The notes: generated by a model not told the origin, from the letters alone. DNA of 64,000 nt from Hydrogenophaga taeniospiralis (GCF_020510445.1 NZ_JAHBAG010000001.1:4378501-4442500), one strand, 5' to 3'; shown: positions 39,893 through 49,493, counted from the first letter of the stretch. Made by a program: numbers and translations.

Positions 39893-42082
39893 ATGCCCAT
39901 CACCACAGACCCGGCCCATGCCGTTGCCGCGCCCGCGGACACCAGCGCCCAGCAACTCAACGAGCTGACCGAGGCCGTCAAGGACCGCGACCAACAGCTG
40001 GTCGAACTGCTGCAGGACTACACCGAGCGCAACTTCCAGTTGATCTCGGCCTACCAGGTCATCTCCTGCCAGAACCAGGAAATCCTGTCGCAGCAGGCGT
40101 CCGTGAAGGAGACCCAGGCCCAGATCGACCGCATGTACCGGTCGACCAGCTGGCGTGTGACGGCGCCGCTGCGCGCGGTCAGCGTCGCCATCCAGAACCT
40201 CAAGCACGCCCTGCGCGTGTTCAAGGACGGTCTGCGTTCGGGCCGTGGCGCGGGCCTGGCCACCCGGCAGGCGCTGCACGCGTACGCGCCCGGTGAAGGC
40301 GTGGACGCGCAGGCCGCCGACCACGCGCCCAAGGTGCTGGACCTGCGCGACTACCAGGAGTGGGTGCGCCGCTACGACACACCCGACGCGGCCGCCCTGG
40401 AGGTGATGCGTCAGCAGGTGGCGGCGCTGACAGCGTCGCCCAAGGTGTCGGTGGTCATGCCCACCTACAACGCCAACCTGGTCTGGCTGGGTGAGGCCAT
40501 CCAGTCGGTGAAGGACCAGCTCTATCCCCACTGGGAACTGTGCATCGCCGACGACGCCTCCACCGACCCCGCCGTGCGGCCGTTCCTGGAAAAGCTCGCG
40601 GCCGAAGATGCCCGCATCAAGCTGGTCTTCAGGGCAACGAACGGCCACATTTCGGCCGCGACCAACAGCGCGCTGGAAGCCGCCACGGGTGACTGGATCA
40701 CCTTCCTCGACCACGACGACCTGCTGCCCCCACACGCCCTCTTCTACATGGTGCGCGCGATCGCGGCGAACCCCGATGCCCGGATGCTCTACTCCGACGA
40801 GGACAAGCTCGACGAGCAGGGCCGGCGCTACGACCCCTACTTCAAGAGCGACTGGAACCTGGACCTGTTCTATTCGCACAACCTGGTCACGCACCTGGCC
40901 TTCTACCGCCGCGACCTGATCGCCCGCACCGGGGGCCTGCGCGACGCCTACGCGGGCGCCCAGGACTACGATCTGGTGCTGCGCGCCATCGAGCACATCG
41001 AGCCGGCCCAGATCGTGCACGTGCCGTTCATCCTGTACCACTGGCGCGCCCACGCGGGCAGCACCGCCACGGCCGATCTCAACATCAAGCCCTACGCCAT
41101 GCTGGCGGGCGAGCGCGCCCTGAACGACCACTTCAAGCGCATCGGTGCCCGCGCACGGGCCCAGTTCGTGGGGCACGGCTACCGGGCGCGCTACAAGCTG
41201 CCCGACGTGCCACCCCTGGTCAGCATCATCATTCCCACGCGCAACATGGTGCACCTGGTGAAGGTGTGCATCGAGAGCATCAAGGCCAAGACGCGCTACA
41301 AGAACTACGAAATCATCCTGATGGACAACGGGTCGGACGATCCGGCGGCGCTGGCCTACTTCGCCGAACAGGCCCAGGCCGACAACTTCCGCGTGATCCG
41401 CGACGACTCGCCGTTCTGCTATTCCGCCATCAACAACCTGGGCGCCCGCGAAGCCCGGGGCGAGGTGCTGGTGTTCCTCAACAACGACATCGAGATCATC
41501 ACGCACGAATGGCTGGACGAACTGGTCAGCCAGGCCTGCCGTCCCGGCGTGGGCGCCGTGGGCGCGCGGCTGCTCTACCCCAACGGCATGCTGCAGCACG
41601 CCGGCATCGTGCTCGGCATCGGTGGCTGGGCTGGCCACTCGCACAAAGGCTTCTCGTCGCTGGCCCACGGCTATGTCGGCCGCGCCTCGCTGATCAGCTC
41701 GTTCAGCGCCGTCACCGGGGCCTGTCTGGCGGTGCAGAAACAGCATTTCATGAAAGTGGGCGGCTTTGACGAGGTGAACCTGCGCGTGGCCTGCAACGAC
41801 GTGGACCTGTGCCTGAAGTTCACCGAGATCGGCCTGCGCAACATCTACACGCCGTTTGCTTCCCTGTTCCACCACGAGTCGGCCACGCGCGGCTACGAGG
41901 ACACGCCGGAGAAGATGGCGCGTTTCCAGAAGGAAGTGAGCTACATGCGTTCACGCTGGCCCACGCTCATGGCCAACGACCCGGCCTACAGCCCCAACCT
42001 CACGCTCGACCACGAGGACTTCGGCCTCGCCTGGCCGCCCCGTGTGGCCCATGCGTACGCCAACGCCAACACCAACGCATGA
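39893..42082 (+). CDS. Dual-domain glycosyltransferase family 2 with N-terminal coiled coil
   Basis: Cytoplasmic or membrane-peripheral enzyme of 729 residues. Residues about 20-82 look coiled coil, followed by STSWRVTAPLR (84-94), a motif also present in the FkbM methyltransferase. First GT2 domain (about 183-300): VSVVMPTYNA, IADDASTDPA, LDHDDLLPPHAL and LYSDEDKLDE. Second GT2 domain (about 440-690): VSIIIPTRNM, LMDNGSDDP, VFLNNDIEII and GGFDEVNLRVACNDVD. Two active-looking domains suggest transfer of two residues or a repeating disaccharide. The ATG at 39893 was preferred to a TTG six bases earlier. Confidence 0.88.
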   Translation: MPITTDPAHAVAAPADTSAQQLNELTEAVKDRDQQLVELLQDYTERNFQLISAYQVISCQNQEILSQQASVKETQAQIDRMYRSTSWRVTAPLRAVSVAIQNLKHALRVFKDGLRSGRGAGLATRQALHAYAPGEGVDAQAADHAPKVLDLRDYQEWVRRYDTPDAAALEVMRQQVAALTASPKVSVVMPTYNANLVWLGEAIQSVKDQLYPHWELCIADDASTDPAVRPFLEKLAAEDARIKLVFRATNGHISAATNSALEAATGDWITFLDHDDLLPPHALFYMVRAIAANPDARMLYSDEDKLDEQGRRYDPYFKSDWNLDLFYSHNLVTHLAFYRRDLIARTGGLRDAYAGAQDYDLVLRAIEHIEPAQIVHVPFILYHWRAHAGSTATADLNIKPYAMLAGERALNDHFKRIGARARAQFVGHGYRARYKLPDVPPLVSIIIPTRNMVHLVKVCIESIKAKTRYKNYEIILMDNGSDDPAALAYFAEQAQADNFRVIRDDSPFCYSAINNLGAREARGEVLVFLNNDIEIITHEWLDELVSQACRPGVGAVGARLLYPNGMLQHAGIVLGIGGWAGHSHKGFSSLAHGYVGRASLISSFSAVTGACLAVQKQHFMKVGGFDEVNLRVACNDVDLCLKFTEIGLRNIYTPFASLFHHESATRGYEDTPEKMARFQKEVSYMRSRWPTLMANDPAYSPNLTLDHEDFGLAWPPRVAHAYANANTNA

Positions 42083-42122
42083 AACAGTTCGTGACAGTGC
42101 AACGGATTTTCATCGAGGCGGT

Positions 42123-43805
42123 ATGGCCCCATTTCTGAACGGCATGGACCGCAAGAAGGACCTGCTGCCCGCCTTGCTGCTGATCGTCTTCTTGATGCTG
42201 CAGGCGGTGGTGTTCGCCCGCAACACGCCGCTGAGCTACCCGCCCGACGAAATGTCGCACCTGTCGTACGTGTGGGACAGCATGCATTCGGCGTTCCTGC
42301 TGCCCAACTACGGCAGTGGCACCATCCTCGGCTTTGGCAGTCCCAACTACCTGAGCCACCCACCGCTGTACTACTCGCTCCTGGGAGCCGCAGGCAAGCT
42401 GTTTTCGCTCGACCCCAAGCCGGACTACCTCACCTTCCGGCTGTTCAGCGTGGCGCTTTATGGCCTGGCGCTTTTGTTCTCGGTCCTGACGGCGGACCGG
42501 CTGGGCGTTGAACGCAGCGCCACCTGCATCAGCCTGTTGGCCTGCTCGGCCATCCCGATGATGGGGTACCTGGCGGGCAGCGTGAACAACGACACCCTGC
42601 TCTACCTGGGCTTTGCCATCACCTTCTACGGCATGGCCCGGATCGCGAACGACCCCCATCAGAAGCTGCCCCGCTCGCTCGCATGGGTGGTGCTGGGCCT
42701 GCTGATCGTCTTCCTGACCAAGGCGACTGGCATGGCCATGCTGGTGTTTTTCGGGCTGGTCTACGCAGCCCTCAACGGGCAGCACCTGCGCAGCGCGCTC
42801 GCCACCCGCCCAGCCTGGATCGCATTCGCCGTGTTTCTCGGGGTCACGGGCGCCTACTACGCGTTCACCTACCTGACCCATGGGGCGTTCTTCCCCAAGG
42901 CGGGAAACCTGTATCAGGTGACCGCTGTTGAAAACCCGATCAGTCTGTCGGCCTATGCCATGGATTTCTACCATTCCATGGCCCGCAGACTGCCGATCAT
43001 CTTTTCGCACCTGAGCGTGGCCCCCATCCCCGAGGAACTGACCGCCGTCTTCTTCGCCATGCTGGGCCTGCCTTTGGCCGGCTGGATCGTGGTCCGGTTC
43101 TCACCCGACATCGCTGCCGCGAAAAAGCCCTTCGTCAAGCTCTTCGACGCGCTGGCGATTTCGATCGTGCTGATGCTGGCGATCCACATCTATCTGGGAT
43201 ACAGGGCTTACACCCAGACGGGTGTGCTCTCCGGTTTCCAGCCCCGGTACTACCTCTTCCTGATTCCGCTGGTGTGGTTTCCCTTCTTCTCCTTGTGCCG
43301 GCCGGGCTGGTTCAAGCAGCTCATGACCGGGGTGTTCGCGCTGTTGACCGTGGTGGTGTTCTGGTCCTCGGTGCCCTTCACGCAGCAGAAACAATACGAG
43401 GCGCTGCAGGAACTGGGGCCGACCTTCGAATACACCGAGCGCACCTATGAGAACTTTGGACCGCTGCGCATCGCCCGGCGCAACGAGGTGGTCGGCAGCA
43501 TCGACGGGCTCACGCTCGAAGACGGCCTGCTGAAGGCCCGCGGCTGGGTGTTTGACACCGTGCACCGTGCCCGCGTCCAGCGGCTCTGGGTGCTGGCGCG
43601 CGAGGACTACATCACGTCGGTCAAACCCGGCGCCCAACGACCCGACGTGGCCAAGGCGCTGGGCATCGGCGCGGCGGCCAGCTCGGGCTTTGCCTTCGCC
43701 ATCAGGAACCTGCCGAAGGACCTCCAGCCTTGCGACATCCGTTTGCTGGTGGAGTTTCACGACGAAACCCTGGGATACCTGAAGTCCGCTCAGTGCAATC
43801 ACTGA
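42123..43805 (+). CDS. GT-C-type membrane glycosyltransferase (DUF2142/PMT-like) with soluble C-terminal domain
   Basis: Inner-membrane protein of 560 residues with about eleven hydrophobic segments. The first periplasmic loop carries YPPDEMSHLSYVWD and NYLSHPPLYY, the acidic and His-Pro-Pro signature of DUF2142 and related lipid-phosphate-sugar-using GT-C enzymes. The last 100 residues (GSIDGLTLEDG, ARGWVFD, RPDVAKAL, SSGFAF) match a small domain often fused to glycosyltransferases. GAGGCGG precedes the ATG at 42123. Paired with the GtrB-like gene downstream it probably adds side residues in the periplasm. Confidence 0.8.
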   Translation: MAPFLNGMDRKKDLLPALLLIVFLMLQAVVFARNTPLSYPPDEMSHLSYVWDSMHSAFLLPNYGSGTILGFGSPNYLSHPPLYYSLLGAAGKLFSLDPKPDYLTFRLFSVALYGLALLFSVLTADRLGVERSATCISLLACSAIPMMGYLAGSVNNDTLLYLGFAITFYGMARIANDPHQKLPRSLAWVVLGLLIVFLTKATGMAMLVFFGLVYAALNGQHLRSALATRPAWIAFAVFLGVTGAYYAFTYLTHGAFFPKAGNLYQVTAVENPISLSAYAMDFYHSMARRLPIIFSHLSVAPIPEELTAVFFAMLGLPLAGWIVVRFSPDIAAAKKPFVKLFDALAISIVLMLAIHIYLGYRAYTQTGVLSGFQPRYYLFLIPLVWFPFFSLCRPGWFKQLMTGVFALLTVVVFWSSVPFTQQKQYEALQELGPTFEYTERTYENFGPLRIARRNEVVGSIDGLTLEDGLLKARGWVFDTVHRARVQRLWVLAREDYITSVKPGAQRPDVAKALGIGAAASSGFAFAIRNLPKDLQPCDIRLLVEFHDETLGYLKSAQCNH

Positions 43806-43872
43806 AGCCCACCACAGCCCCCGTCCAGTCACCCATTTCCCGTCTTGTCTTTTTTTTGTCCGGAGCGCCAGA

Positions 43873-44823
43873 TTGAAACTCATCATCCAGATCCCCTGCT
43901 TCAACGAAGCAGACACCTTGGGCATTGCCCTTGCGGCCCTGCCGCGCGAGGTTCCCGGTTTTGACAAGGTCGAATGGCTCATCATCGACGACGGCAGTTC
44001 GGACAAGACCGTTGAAGTGGCTCTGGCCCATGGGGTGGACCACGTGGTCCGGCACACCCGCAACCAGGGCCTGGCCCGCGGGTTCATGAACGGGCTTCGG
44101 GCCTGCCTGGAACAGGGCGCCGACGTCATCGTCAACACCGACGCCGACAACCAGTACAACGCCGACGACATCCCGCAGCTGACCCGCCCCATCCTGGACG
44201 GCAAGGCCGACATCGTGGTGGGCGCGCGCCCGATCGAGGCGATCGAGCACTTCAGCCCGGTCAAGAAGCTGCTGCAGAAGCTGGGCAGCTGGGTGGTCCG
44301 GGTGGCCAGCAAGACCGACATCCCCGACGCGCCCAGCGGCTTCAGGGCCATGAGCCGCTCGGCCGCACGGCGCCTGACGGTGTTCAGCGACTACACCTAC
44401 ACACTGGAAACCATCATCCAGGCGGGCCAGAAGAACATGGCCATCACCTCGGTGCCCATCCGCGTCAACGGCGATCTGCGGCCCTCTCGCCTGGTCAAGA
44501 GCATTTCCTCGTACATCCGCCGCAGCATCGTCACCATCGTCCGGGTTTTCGTCATCTACCGGCCGTTCCGCTTTTTCGGCTCGATTGGCCTCACCCTGTT
44601 CGCCATCGGGTTCGCCATCGGCCTGCGGTTTCTCTACAAGTGGTTCACCACGGAAGCCGGATACGACGGTCACATCCAGTCACTGATTCTGGCCAGTTCC
44701 CTGCTCATCATCGGGTTCCACACCATCCTGATCGCCTTCGTGACCGATCTGCTGTCGGCCAACCGGAAACTGCTGGAAGAGATTCGCACCATGACCCTGG
44801 AAAACCGGGACCTGGGCAAATAA
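43873..44823 (+). CDS. Polyprenyl-phosphate glycosyltransferase, GtrB/DPM-like (GT2)
   Basis: Membrane-bound GT2 of 316 residues with a TTG start. N-terminal domain: IIQIPCFNEADTL, LIIDDGSSDKT, ARGFMNGL and the metal site NTDADNQY. Two C-terminal hydrophobic hairpin segments lie at about 235-255 and 268-292, as in GtrB and DPM1, which put a sugar on a polyprenyl phosphate. A short charged tail (RKLLEEIRTMTLENRDLG) ends the protein. The preceding GT-C gene, 67 bases upstream, is the natural user of such a lipid-linked sugar. Confidence 0.86.
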   Translation: MKLIIQIPCFNEADTLGIALAALPREVPGFDKVEWLIIDDGSSDKTVEVALAHGVDHVVRHTRNQGLARGFMNGLRACLEQGADVIVNTDADNQYNADDIPQLTRPILDGKADIVVGARPIEAIEHFSPVKKLLQKLGSWVVRVASKTDIPDAPSGFRAMSRSAARRLTVFSDYTYTLETIIQAGQKNMAITSVPIRVNGDLRPSRLVKSISSYIRRSIVTIVRVFVIYRPFRFFGSIGLTLFAIGFAIGLRFLYKWFTTEAGYDGHIQSLILASSLLIIGFHTILIAFVTDLLSANRKLLEEIRTMTLENRDLGK

Positions 44824-44859
44824 GCCTTGACCATCGGCCCCGGCAACCCCATCGCAAGC

Positions 44860-45948
44860 ATGACCCGCACCCCTGTGTCCGACCAGGCATCCGCGACCCG
44901 GATCCAATGGATCGACGCGGCCAAAGGGCTGGGCATCATCCTGATCGTGATCGGGCACCTCTATTCGGTGGCCGAGCCCTCGGCGTTTTACGTCTTCCTC
45001 TACGCCTTTCACGTCCCGCTGTTCTTCTTTCTCTCGGGCTGGACCTTCAAACCGGGTGCCGAACCTCTCCAGGGGTTTTTCCAGAAGAAAGTGCGGACCT
45101 TGCTGGTGCCGTACTTCTGTTACGCCATGTTGGGGTTCCTGTTCTACCTGGCCGGTTTTCTGGCGGCCAGGCAGATGCACCTGCAGATCGAACAGTTCAA
45201 CTACGGCCTGCTGCCGCCGCTGATCGGCGTTTTCTATGGCTCGCTGGGCGACGGCCATCTGGTCAACACACCGGTCTGGTTCGTGATCGCCCTGTTCTGC
45301 ACCGTCATGGTCGGGTACGGGGTCAACCGGCTGGTGGCATCGGACGCGGCGCGCATGGGGGTCGTGCTGTTGCTGGCCGCGGCGGGTTATGAAGCGGCAC
45401 GCTTCGTCAAGCTGCCGTTCAGCCTGTCTTCCGCGTTGATCGGGCTGGTGTTTTTCCAGGCGGGTTACTGGTTGTCGCGCCACCGGCCGCAAACGACCAT
45501 GTCTCCTCTGCGGCAGGTGGCCTTGTTCGCCCTGCTGCTGGCCGTGAGCCTGCTCAGCCAGGTCAACGGCTTCGTCACCGTGGCGGAAGCCCGCCTGGGC
45601 CATCCCGCGCTGTTTCTGGTGTTCGCTTTCAGCGGCACCTTCATGCTCATCCTCCTGGTTCAGCTGCTGGGGAAGAACGCGCGCTGGCTGGCCTGGATCG
45701 GCCAATACAGCCTGTCGATCATGCTGATCCACATGCTGGTCATCAAATCGGTCAAGGTCTTGCTGGTGGCGGCGCTGTCTCTGAGCCTGCAGGCCATCGA
45801 CCACGACGTGGCGCTCGGCCTGCTGGTGCTGGCCGTGACCGCGGTCCTGCTGGTGCCCACCGTGTACGTGATGGAGCGCTTCCTGCCTCAGAGCCTGGGG
45901 AAGCCCGCTCGCACGCGTGCGCTGATGCCCGTTCGAGGGCTTCCATGA
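44860..45948 (+). CDS. Acyltransferase family 3 membrane protein
   Basis: Polytopic inner-membrane O-acyltransferase of about 362 residues with roughly ten hydrophobic segments. RIQWIDAAKGLGIILIVIGH is the typical first helix of the family (the His after it is the usual catalytic candidate), and AFHVPLFFFLSGWTFKP follows. It likely transfers acetyl or another acyl group to exported glycan or its lipid-linked precursor. The frame also allows a TTG at 44827, only 3 bases after the previous stop; the ATG at 44860 was chosen without strong ribosome-site support. The stop overlaps the next gene by 4 bases. Confidence 0.85.
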   Translation: MTRTPVSDQASATRIQWIDAAKGLGIILIVIGHLYSVAEPSAFYVFLYAFHVPLFFFLSGWTFKPGAEPLQGFFQKKVRTLLVPYFCYAMLGFLFYLAGFLAARQMHLQIEQFNYGLLPPLIGVFYGSLGDGHLVNTPVWFVIALFCTVMVGYGVNRLVASDAARMGVVLLLAAAGYEAARFVKLPFSLSSALIGLVFFQAGYWLSRHRPQTTMSPLRQVALFALLLAVSLLSQVNGFVTVAEARLGHPALFLVFAFSGTFMLILLVQLLGKNARWLAWIGQYSLSIMLIHMLVIKSVKVLLVAALSLSLQAIDHDVALGLLVLAVTAVLLVPTVYVMERFLPQSLGKPARTRALMPVRGLP

Positions 45949-46877
45949 TTGCGGTCACCGGCGCCAACGGCTTTGTCGGGCAGGCCCTGTGCAGCAGCCT
46001 GCTGGCCCAGGGCCGGGCGGTGCGGCCGCTGATGCGCACGGCAACGCCGGCCGCCCGAGCCATCGCCGTGGCCGACATCGGCCCGCAAACCGACTGGTCC
46101 GCCGCGCTGTCGGGGGTGTCGGCCGTGGTCCACTGCGCGGCGCGCGTGCACGTGATGCGGGACAGTTCCGGGGACCCGATGGCGGCGTTTCGGCATGTCA
46201 ACGTGGCGGGCACACGCCGGCTGGCGCAGCAGGCAGCTGCCCTGGGCGTGCGCCGGCTGGTGTATCTGAGTTCGCTCAAGGTGCATGGGGAACACACCCC
46301 ACCCGGCACCCGGTTCAGCGTGCAGGACGCGCCCCACCCGCTCGATGCCTACGGCCTTTCCAAATGGGAGGCGGAGCAGGCCCTGTGGGAGGTGGCCCGC
46401 GACACCGGCCTGGAGGTCGTCGTGGTGCGCCCCCCACTGGTGTACGGGCGGGGGGTGAAAGCCAACTTCCTGAGCCTGATGCAGCTGGTGGCGCGGGGCG
46501 TGCCACTGCCGCTGGGCCGGGTGGACAACCGCCGCTCGCTGCTGGCGCTGGACAACCTGACCGACCTGCTCACGCGCTGCCTGGATCAACCCGAGGCCGC
46601 CGGCCAGACGTTTCTCGCCTCCGACAACCACGATCTCTCCACCGCCGAGCTGATCCGCTTGCTCGCTTTGGCCATGGGCCGGCCGACGCGGCTGCTGCCG
46701 GTGCCTGTGGCGTGGCTGCACACCGCCGGCCGACTGACGGGGCGCCAGGGGCAGATCGAGCGCCTGACCGGCTCGCTTCAGGTGGACATAGGGCATACTA
46801 CGAAGGTTTTGGACTGGACCCCGAGGCTGACGGTGGAGCAAGGCCTGAGGATGGCGGTGCAGGATGTCGTGAAATGA
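45945..46877 (+). CDS. NAD-dependent sugar epimerase/4-reductase (WbpV/WreQ-like)
   Basis: Extended SDR of 310 residues. MIAVTGANGFVGQAL at the N-terminus, HCAARVHVMRD, YLSSLKVHGE and YGLSKWEAEQAL with the Tyr/Lys pair. The HCAARVHVM form and its position directly before a small initiating transferase fit the group of WbpV and Rhizobium WreQ, which reduce UDP-4-keto-6-deoxy-HexNAc to UDP-QuiNAc or a related sugar; UDP-hexose 4-epimerase is the alternative. It overlaps both neighbours as ATGA, so the three genes are translationally coupled. The 4,6-dehydratase it would need is encoded at 47462. Confidence 0.82.
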   Translation: MIAVTGANGFVGQALCSSLLAQGRAVRPLMRTATPAARAIAVADIGPQTDWSAALSGVSAVVHCAARVHVMRDSSGDPMAAFRHVNVAGTRRLAQQAAALGVRRLVYLSSLKVHGEHTPPGTRFSVQDAPHPLDAYGLSKWEAEQALWEVARDTGLEVVVVRPPLVYGRGVKANFLSLMQLVARGVPLPLGRVDNRRSLLALDNLTDLLTRCLDQPEAAGQTFLASDNHDLSTAELIRLLALAMGRPTRLLPVPVAWLHTAGRLTGRQGQIERLTGSLQVDIGHTTKVLDWTPRLTVEQGLRMAVQDVVK

Positions 46878-47434
46878 AGCGCTTGTTCGATATCTGCCTC
46901 GCCGTCGTTGCCAGCCTGGTTCTTCTGCTGCCCATCGGCTTGTTGGCGCTGCTCGTGCGATTGACGTCGAAGGGGCCCGCGCTGTACTGGAGTGATCGAG
47001 TGGGGCGTGACAACCATGTTTTCAGAATGCCAAAATTCCGCAGCATGCGACTGGACACCCCGGCGGTGGCCACGCACCTGCTGCAGGATCCCCAAGCGTA
47101 TCTGACCCCCATGGGAGCCTTTCTGCGCAAGACCAGTCTCGACGAACTGCCGCAGCTGTGGTGCATCCTCAAGGGCGACATGAGTTTCGTCGGGCCACGA
47201 CCCGCGCTGTTCAACCAGGACGACCTGATCGAACTGCGCACACAACACGGCGTGCACCGCGTGGTGCCCGGCCTGACGGGCTGGGCCCAGGTCAATGGCC
47301 GTGACGAGTTGCCCATCCCTGAAAAAGTCGAACTCGACCGGGAGTACCTGCGTCGGCGTTCGTTCTGGTTCGACCTGCAGATCGTGCTCATGACCGCGTG
47401 GCGAGTGCTGCGTCGGGACGGTGTTTCGCACTGA
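46874..47434 (+). CDS. Initiating phosphosugar transferase, PglC-type (bacterial sugar transferase)
   Basis: Monotopic phosphoglycosyl transferase of 186 residues, the minimal PglC-like size without extra N-terminal membrane helices. MKRLFDICLAVVAS begins the re-entrant hydrophobic helix, followed by FRMPKFRSMR and the catalytic Asp-Glu in KTSLDELPQLW, then GDMSFVGPRPAL and PGLTGWAQVNGRD. It would transfer a HexNAc-phosphate to undecaprenyl phosphate and start the chain. The frame is open far upstream inside the previous gene, but the ATG overlapping its stop gives the correct domain start. Confidence 0.93.
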   Translation: MKRLFDICLAVVASLVLLLPIGLLALLVRLTSKGPALYWSDRVGRDNHVFRMPKFRSMRLDTPAVATHLLQDPQAYLTPMGAFLRKTSLDELPQLWCILKGDMSFVGPRPALFNQDDLIELRTQHGVHRVVPGLTGWAQVNGRDELPIPEKVELDREYLRRRSFWFDLQIVLMTAWRVLRRDGVSH

Positions 47435-47461
47435 GCCCTGAAACAACGGAGAAGCGTTCAA

Positions 47462-49402
47462 ATGTTGAATCGTTTTGCCCTGCCCATCCTGGCCATGCCC
47501 CGCCCCGCCAAGCGCGTGGTGGTGCTGGCGGTCGATGCCTCGCTGTGCGTGCTCACGGTCTGGCTGGCCTACTACCTGCGTCTGGGCGACTGGGTCAAGC
47601 TGTCGGGCGACGCCTACTGGCAACCCATGTGGGCGGTGCTGGTCTCGCTGGTCATTGCCTTGCCCATCTTCGTGGTCAACGGTTTCTACCGCGCCATCTT
47701 CCGTTACTCTGGCCTCTCGGCCCTGATGACGGTGATGAAGGCCATCGCCGTCTACGGCCTGCTGTTCGCGACCGTGTTCACCGCCATCGGCATCGACGGG
47801 GTCCCCCGCACCGTGGGCCTGATTCAGCCCATGCTGTTGCTGCTGACCGTGGGCGCCTCGCGCATGCTGGCGCGCTTCTGGCTCGGCGGCCTGTACCAGA
47901 ACCAGCTCAAGATGGGCTCCCTGCCCCGGGTCTTGATCTATGGCGCGGGCAACGCGGGCCGGCAGCTGGCCGCGGCCATGTCGAACAGCCACGAGATGCG
48001 GGTGGTGGGTTTTCTTGACGACGACGACCGCCTGCATGGGCACGTGCTCAACGGCTTGTCGATCTACAGCCCGGCGGATCTGCCGGGTCTGGTGAACTCC
48101 CTGCAGATCTGCACCGTGCTGCTGGCGATCCCGTCGGCCAGCCGGCATCGCCGCAACGAGATGATCGAGCAGATGCTGAGCGCCCACGTCCAGGTGCGCA
48201 CGCTGCCCAGCGTGAGCGAGCTGGCGCAAGGCACCGTCAGCACCTCGGACCTGCGCGAACTCGACATCGACGACCTGCTGGGCCGCGATGCGGTCAGCCC
48301 CAACCACATCCTGCTGGGCAAGAACATCAAGGACAAGGTGGTGATGGTGACCGGCGCTGGCGGCTCCATCGGGCGCGAGCTGTGCCGCCAGATCCTGGCC
48401 GTGGGCCCGGACACCCTGCTGCTGATCGAGCAGAGCGAATTTGCGCTGTACGAAATCCACCAGGAGCTGCAGGACAAGCTTGACGGATCCGAGACCATTC
48501 TGGTCCCGCTGCTCGCCTCGGTGCGCGACCCGCAGCGGCTGCGCGAGATCATGTCGACCTGGAAGCCGGACACCGTGTACCACGCGGCGGCCTACAAGCA
48601 TGTGCCGCTGGTGGAACACAACCCGGTCGAAGGCATCAAGAACAACACCCTGGGCACCCTCACGGCGGCCCAGGTCGCCGCCGAAGAAGGCGTGTCGGAC
48701 TTCGTGCTCATCAGCACCGACAAGGCGGTGCGCCCCACCAACATCATGGGCGCAAGCAAACGGTTGGCCGAAATGGCACTGCAGGCCCTGGCGGTCACCC
48801 GCCCGCACACCCGGTTTTCCATGGTGCGCTTTGGCAATGTGCTGGGCTCCTCGGGTTCGGTGGTGCCCAAGTTCCGGCGCCAGATCCGGGATGGCGGTCC
48901 GCTCACGGTGACCCACCCGGAGATGACACGGTATTTCATGACCATCCCCGAAGCGGCGCAACTGGTGATCCAGGCCGGCGCCATGGCCAAGGGGGGCGAC
49001 GTGTTCGTGCTGGACATGGGCGATCCGGTCAAGATCCTGGATCTGGCCACGCGCATGATCGAACTCTCGGGCCTGTCGGTGCGCGACGAGGACAACCCGA
49101 CCGGTGACATCGCGATCGAGATCACCGGCCTGCGCCCGGGCGAAAAACTGTACGAAGAACTGCTGATCGGCAACAACCCCCAGCCCACCTCCCATGCGCG
49201 CATCATGAAGGCCACCGAGGACTTCCTGCCCTGGGCGGTGCTGCGTGAGAAACTGGTGGTACTGGAGAAAATCCTCGACGACAACGACGCCGAAGGCATG
49301 AAGGTCCTGCTGACCGAGCTGGTGTCGGGTTATCAGGCCCACCACGAGTCGGTCGATCTGGTCAACATGGACAATCTGGGAGCCGCGCGCTACTGCAGCT
49401 GA
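47462..49402 (+). CDS. Membrane-bound nucleotide-sugar 4,6-dehydratase (WbpM/CapD-like)
   Basis: Inner-membrane enzyme of 646 residues. Four N-terminal hydrophobic segments (about 15-130), a CoA-binding-like Rossmann region starting YGAGNAGRQLAAAM (about 162), then the catalytic SDR: TGAGGSIGRELCRQIL (about 297-312), AAAYKHVPLVE and ISTDKAVRPTNIMGASK where Met replaces the usual Tyr, as in WbpM. It converts UDP-GlcNAc to UDP-4-keto-6-deoxyGlcNAc, feeding the reductase at 45945. It starts 27 bases after the initiating transferase. Full-length for the family. Confidence 0.93.
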   Translation: MLNRFALPILAMPRPAKRVVVLAVDASLCVLTVWLAYYLRLGDWVKLSGDAYWQPMWAVLVSLVIALPIFVVNGFYRAIFRYSGLSALMTVMKAIAVYGLLFATVFTAIGIDGVPRTVGLIQPMLLLLTVGASRMLARFWLGGLYQNQLKMGSLPRVLIYGAGNAGRQLAAAMSNSHEMRVVGFLDDDDRLHGHVLNGLSIYSPADLPGLVNSLQICTVLLAIPSASRHRRNEMIEQMLSAHVQVRTLPSVSELAQGTVSTSDLRELDIDDLLGRDAVSPNHILLGKNIKDKVVMVTGAGGSIGRELCRQILAVGPDTLLLIEQSEFALYEIHQELQDKLDGSETILVPLLASVRDPQRLREIMSTWKPDTVYHAAAYKHVPLVEHNPVEGIKNNTLGTLTAAQVAAEEGVSDFVLISTDKAVRPTNIMGASKRLAEMALQALAVTRPHTRFSMVRFGNVLGSSGSVVPKFRRQIRDGGPLTVTHPEMTRYFMTIPEAAQLVIQAGAMAKGGDVFVLDMGDPVKILDLATRMIELSGLSVRDEDNPTGDIAIEITGLRPGEKLYEELLIGNNPQPTSHARIMKATEDFLPWAVLREKLVVLEKILDDNDAEGMKVLLTELVSGYQAHHESVDLVNMDNLGAARYCS

Positions 49403-49493
49403 CCGCCCGGCCCACGGGCGCTCTGACCCACCAGGCCCGGTCGCAGGACCGCAGGCCCTTTTCGAGAACCGTCACACAAGAGCTCGACACCAC

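Noticed and set aside
39014..41875. Antisense open frame of 953 codons opposite the two glycosyltransferases
   Set aside because: It mirrors GC-rich codon structure of well-supported genes on the other strand and shows no recognisable domain.
46778..49345. Antisense open frame of 855 codons opposite the initiating transferase and the WbpM-like gene
   Set aside because: The sense strand has complete catalytic motifs across the same interval; the antisense product shows none.
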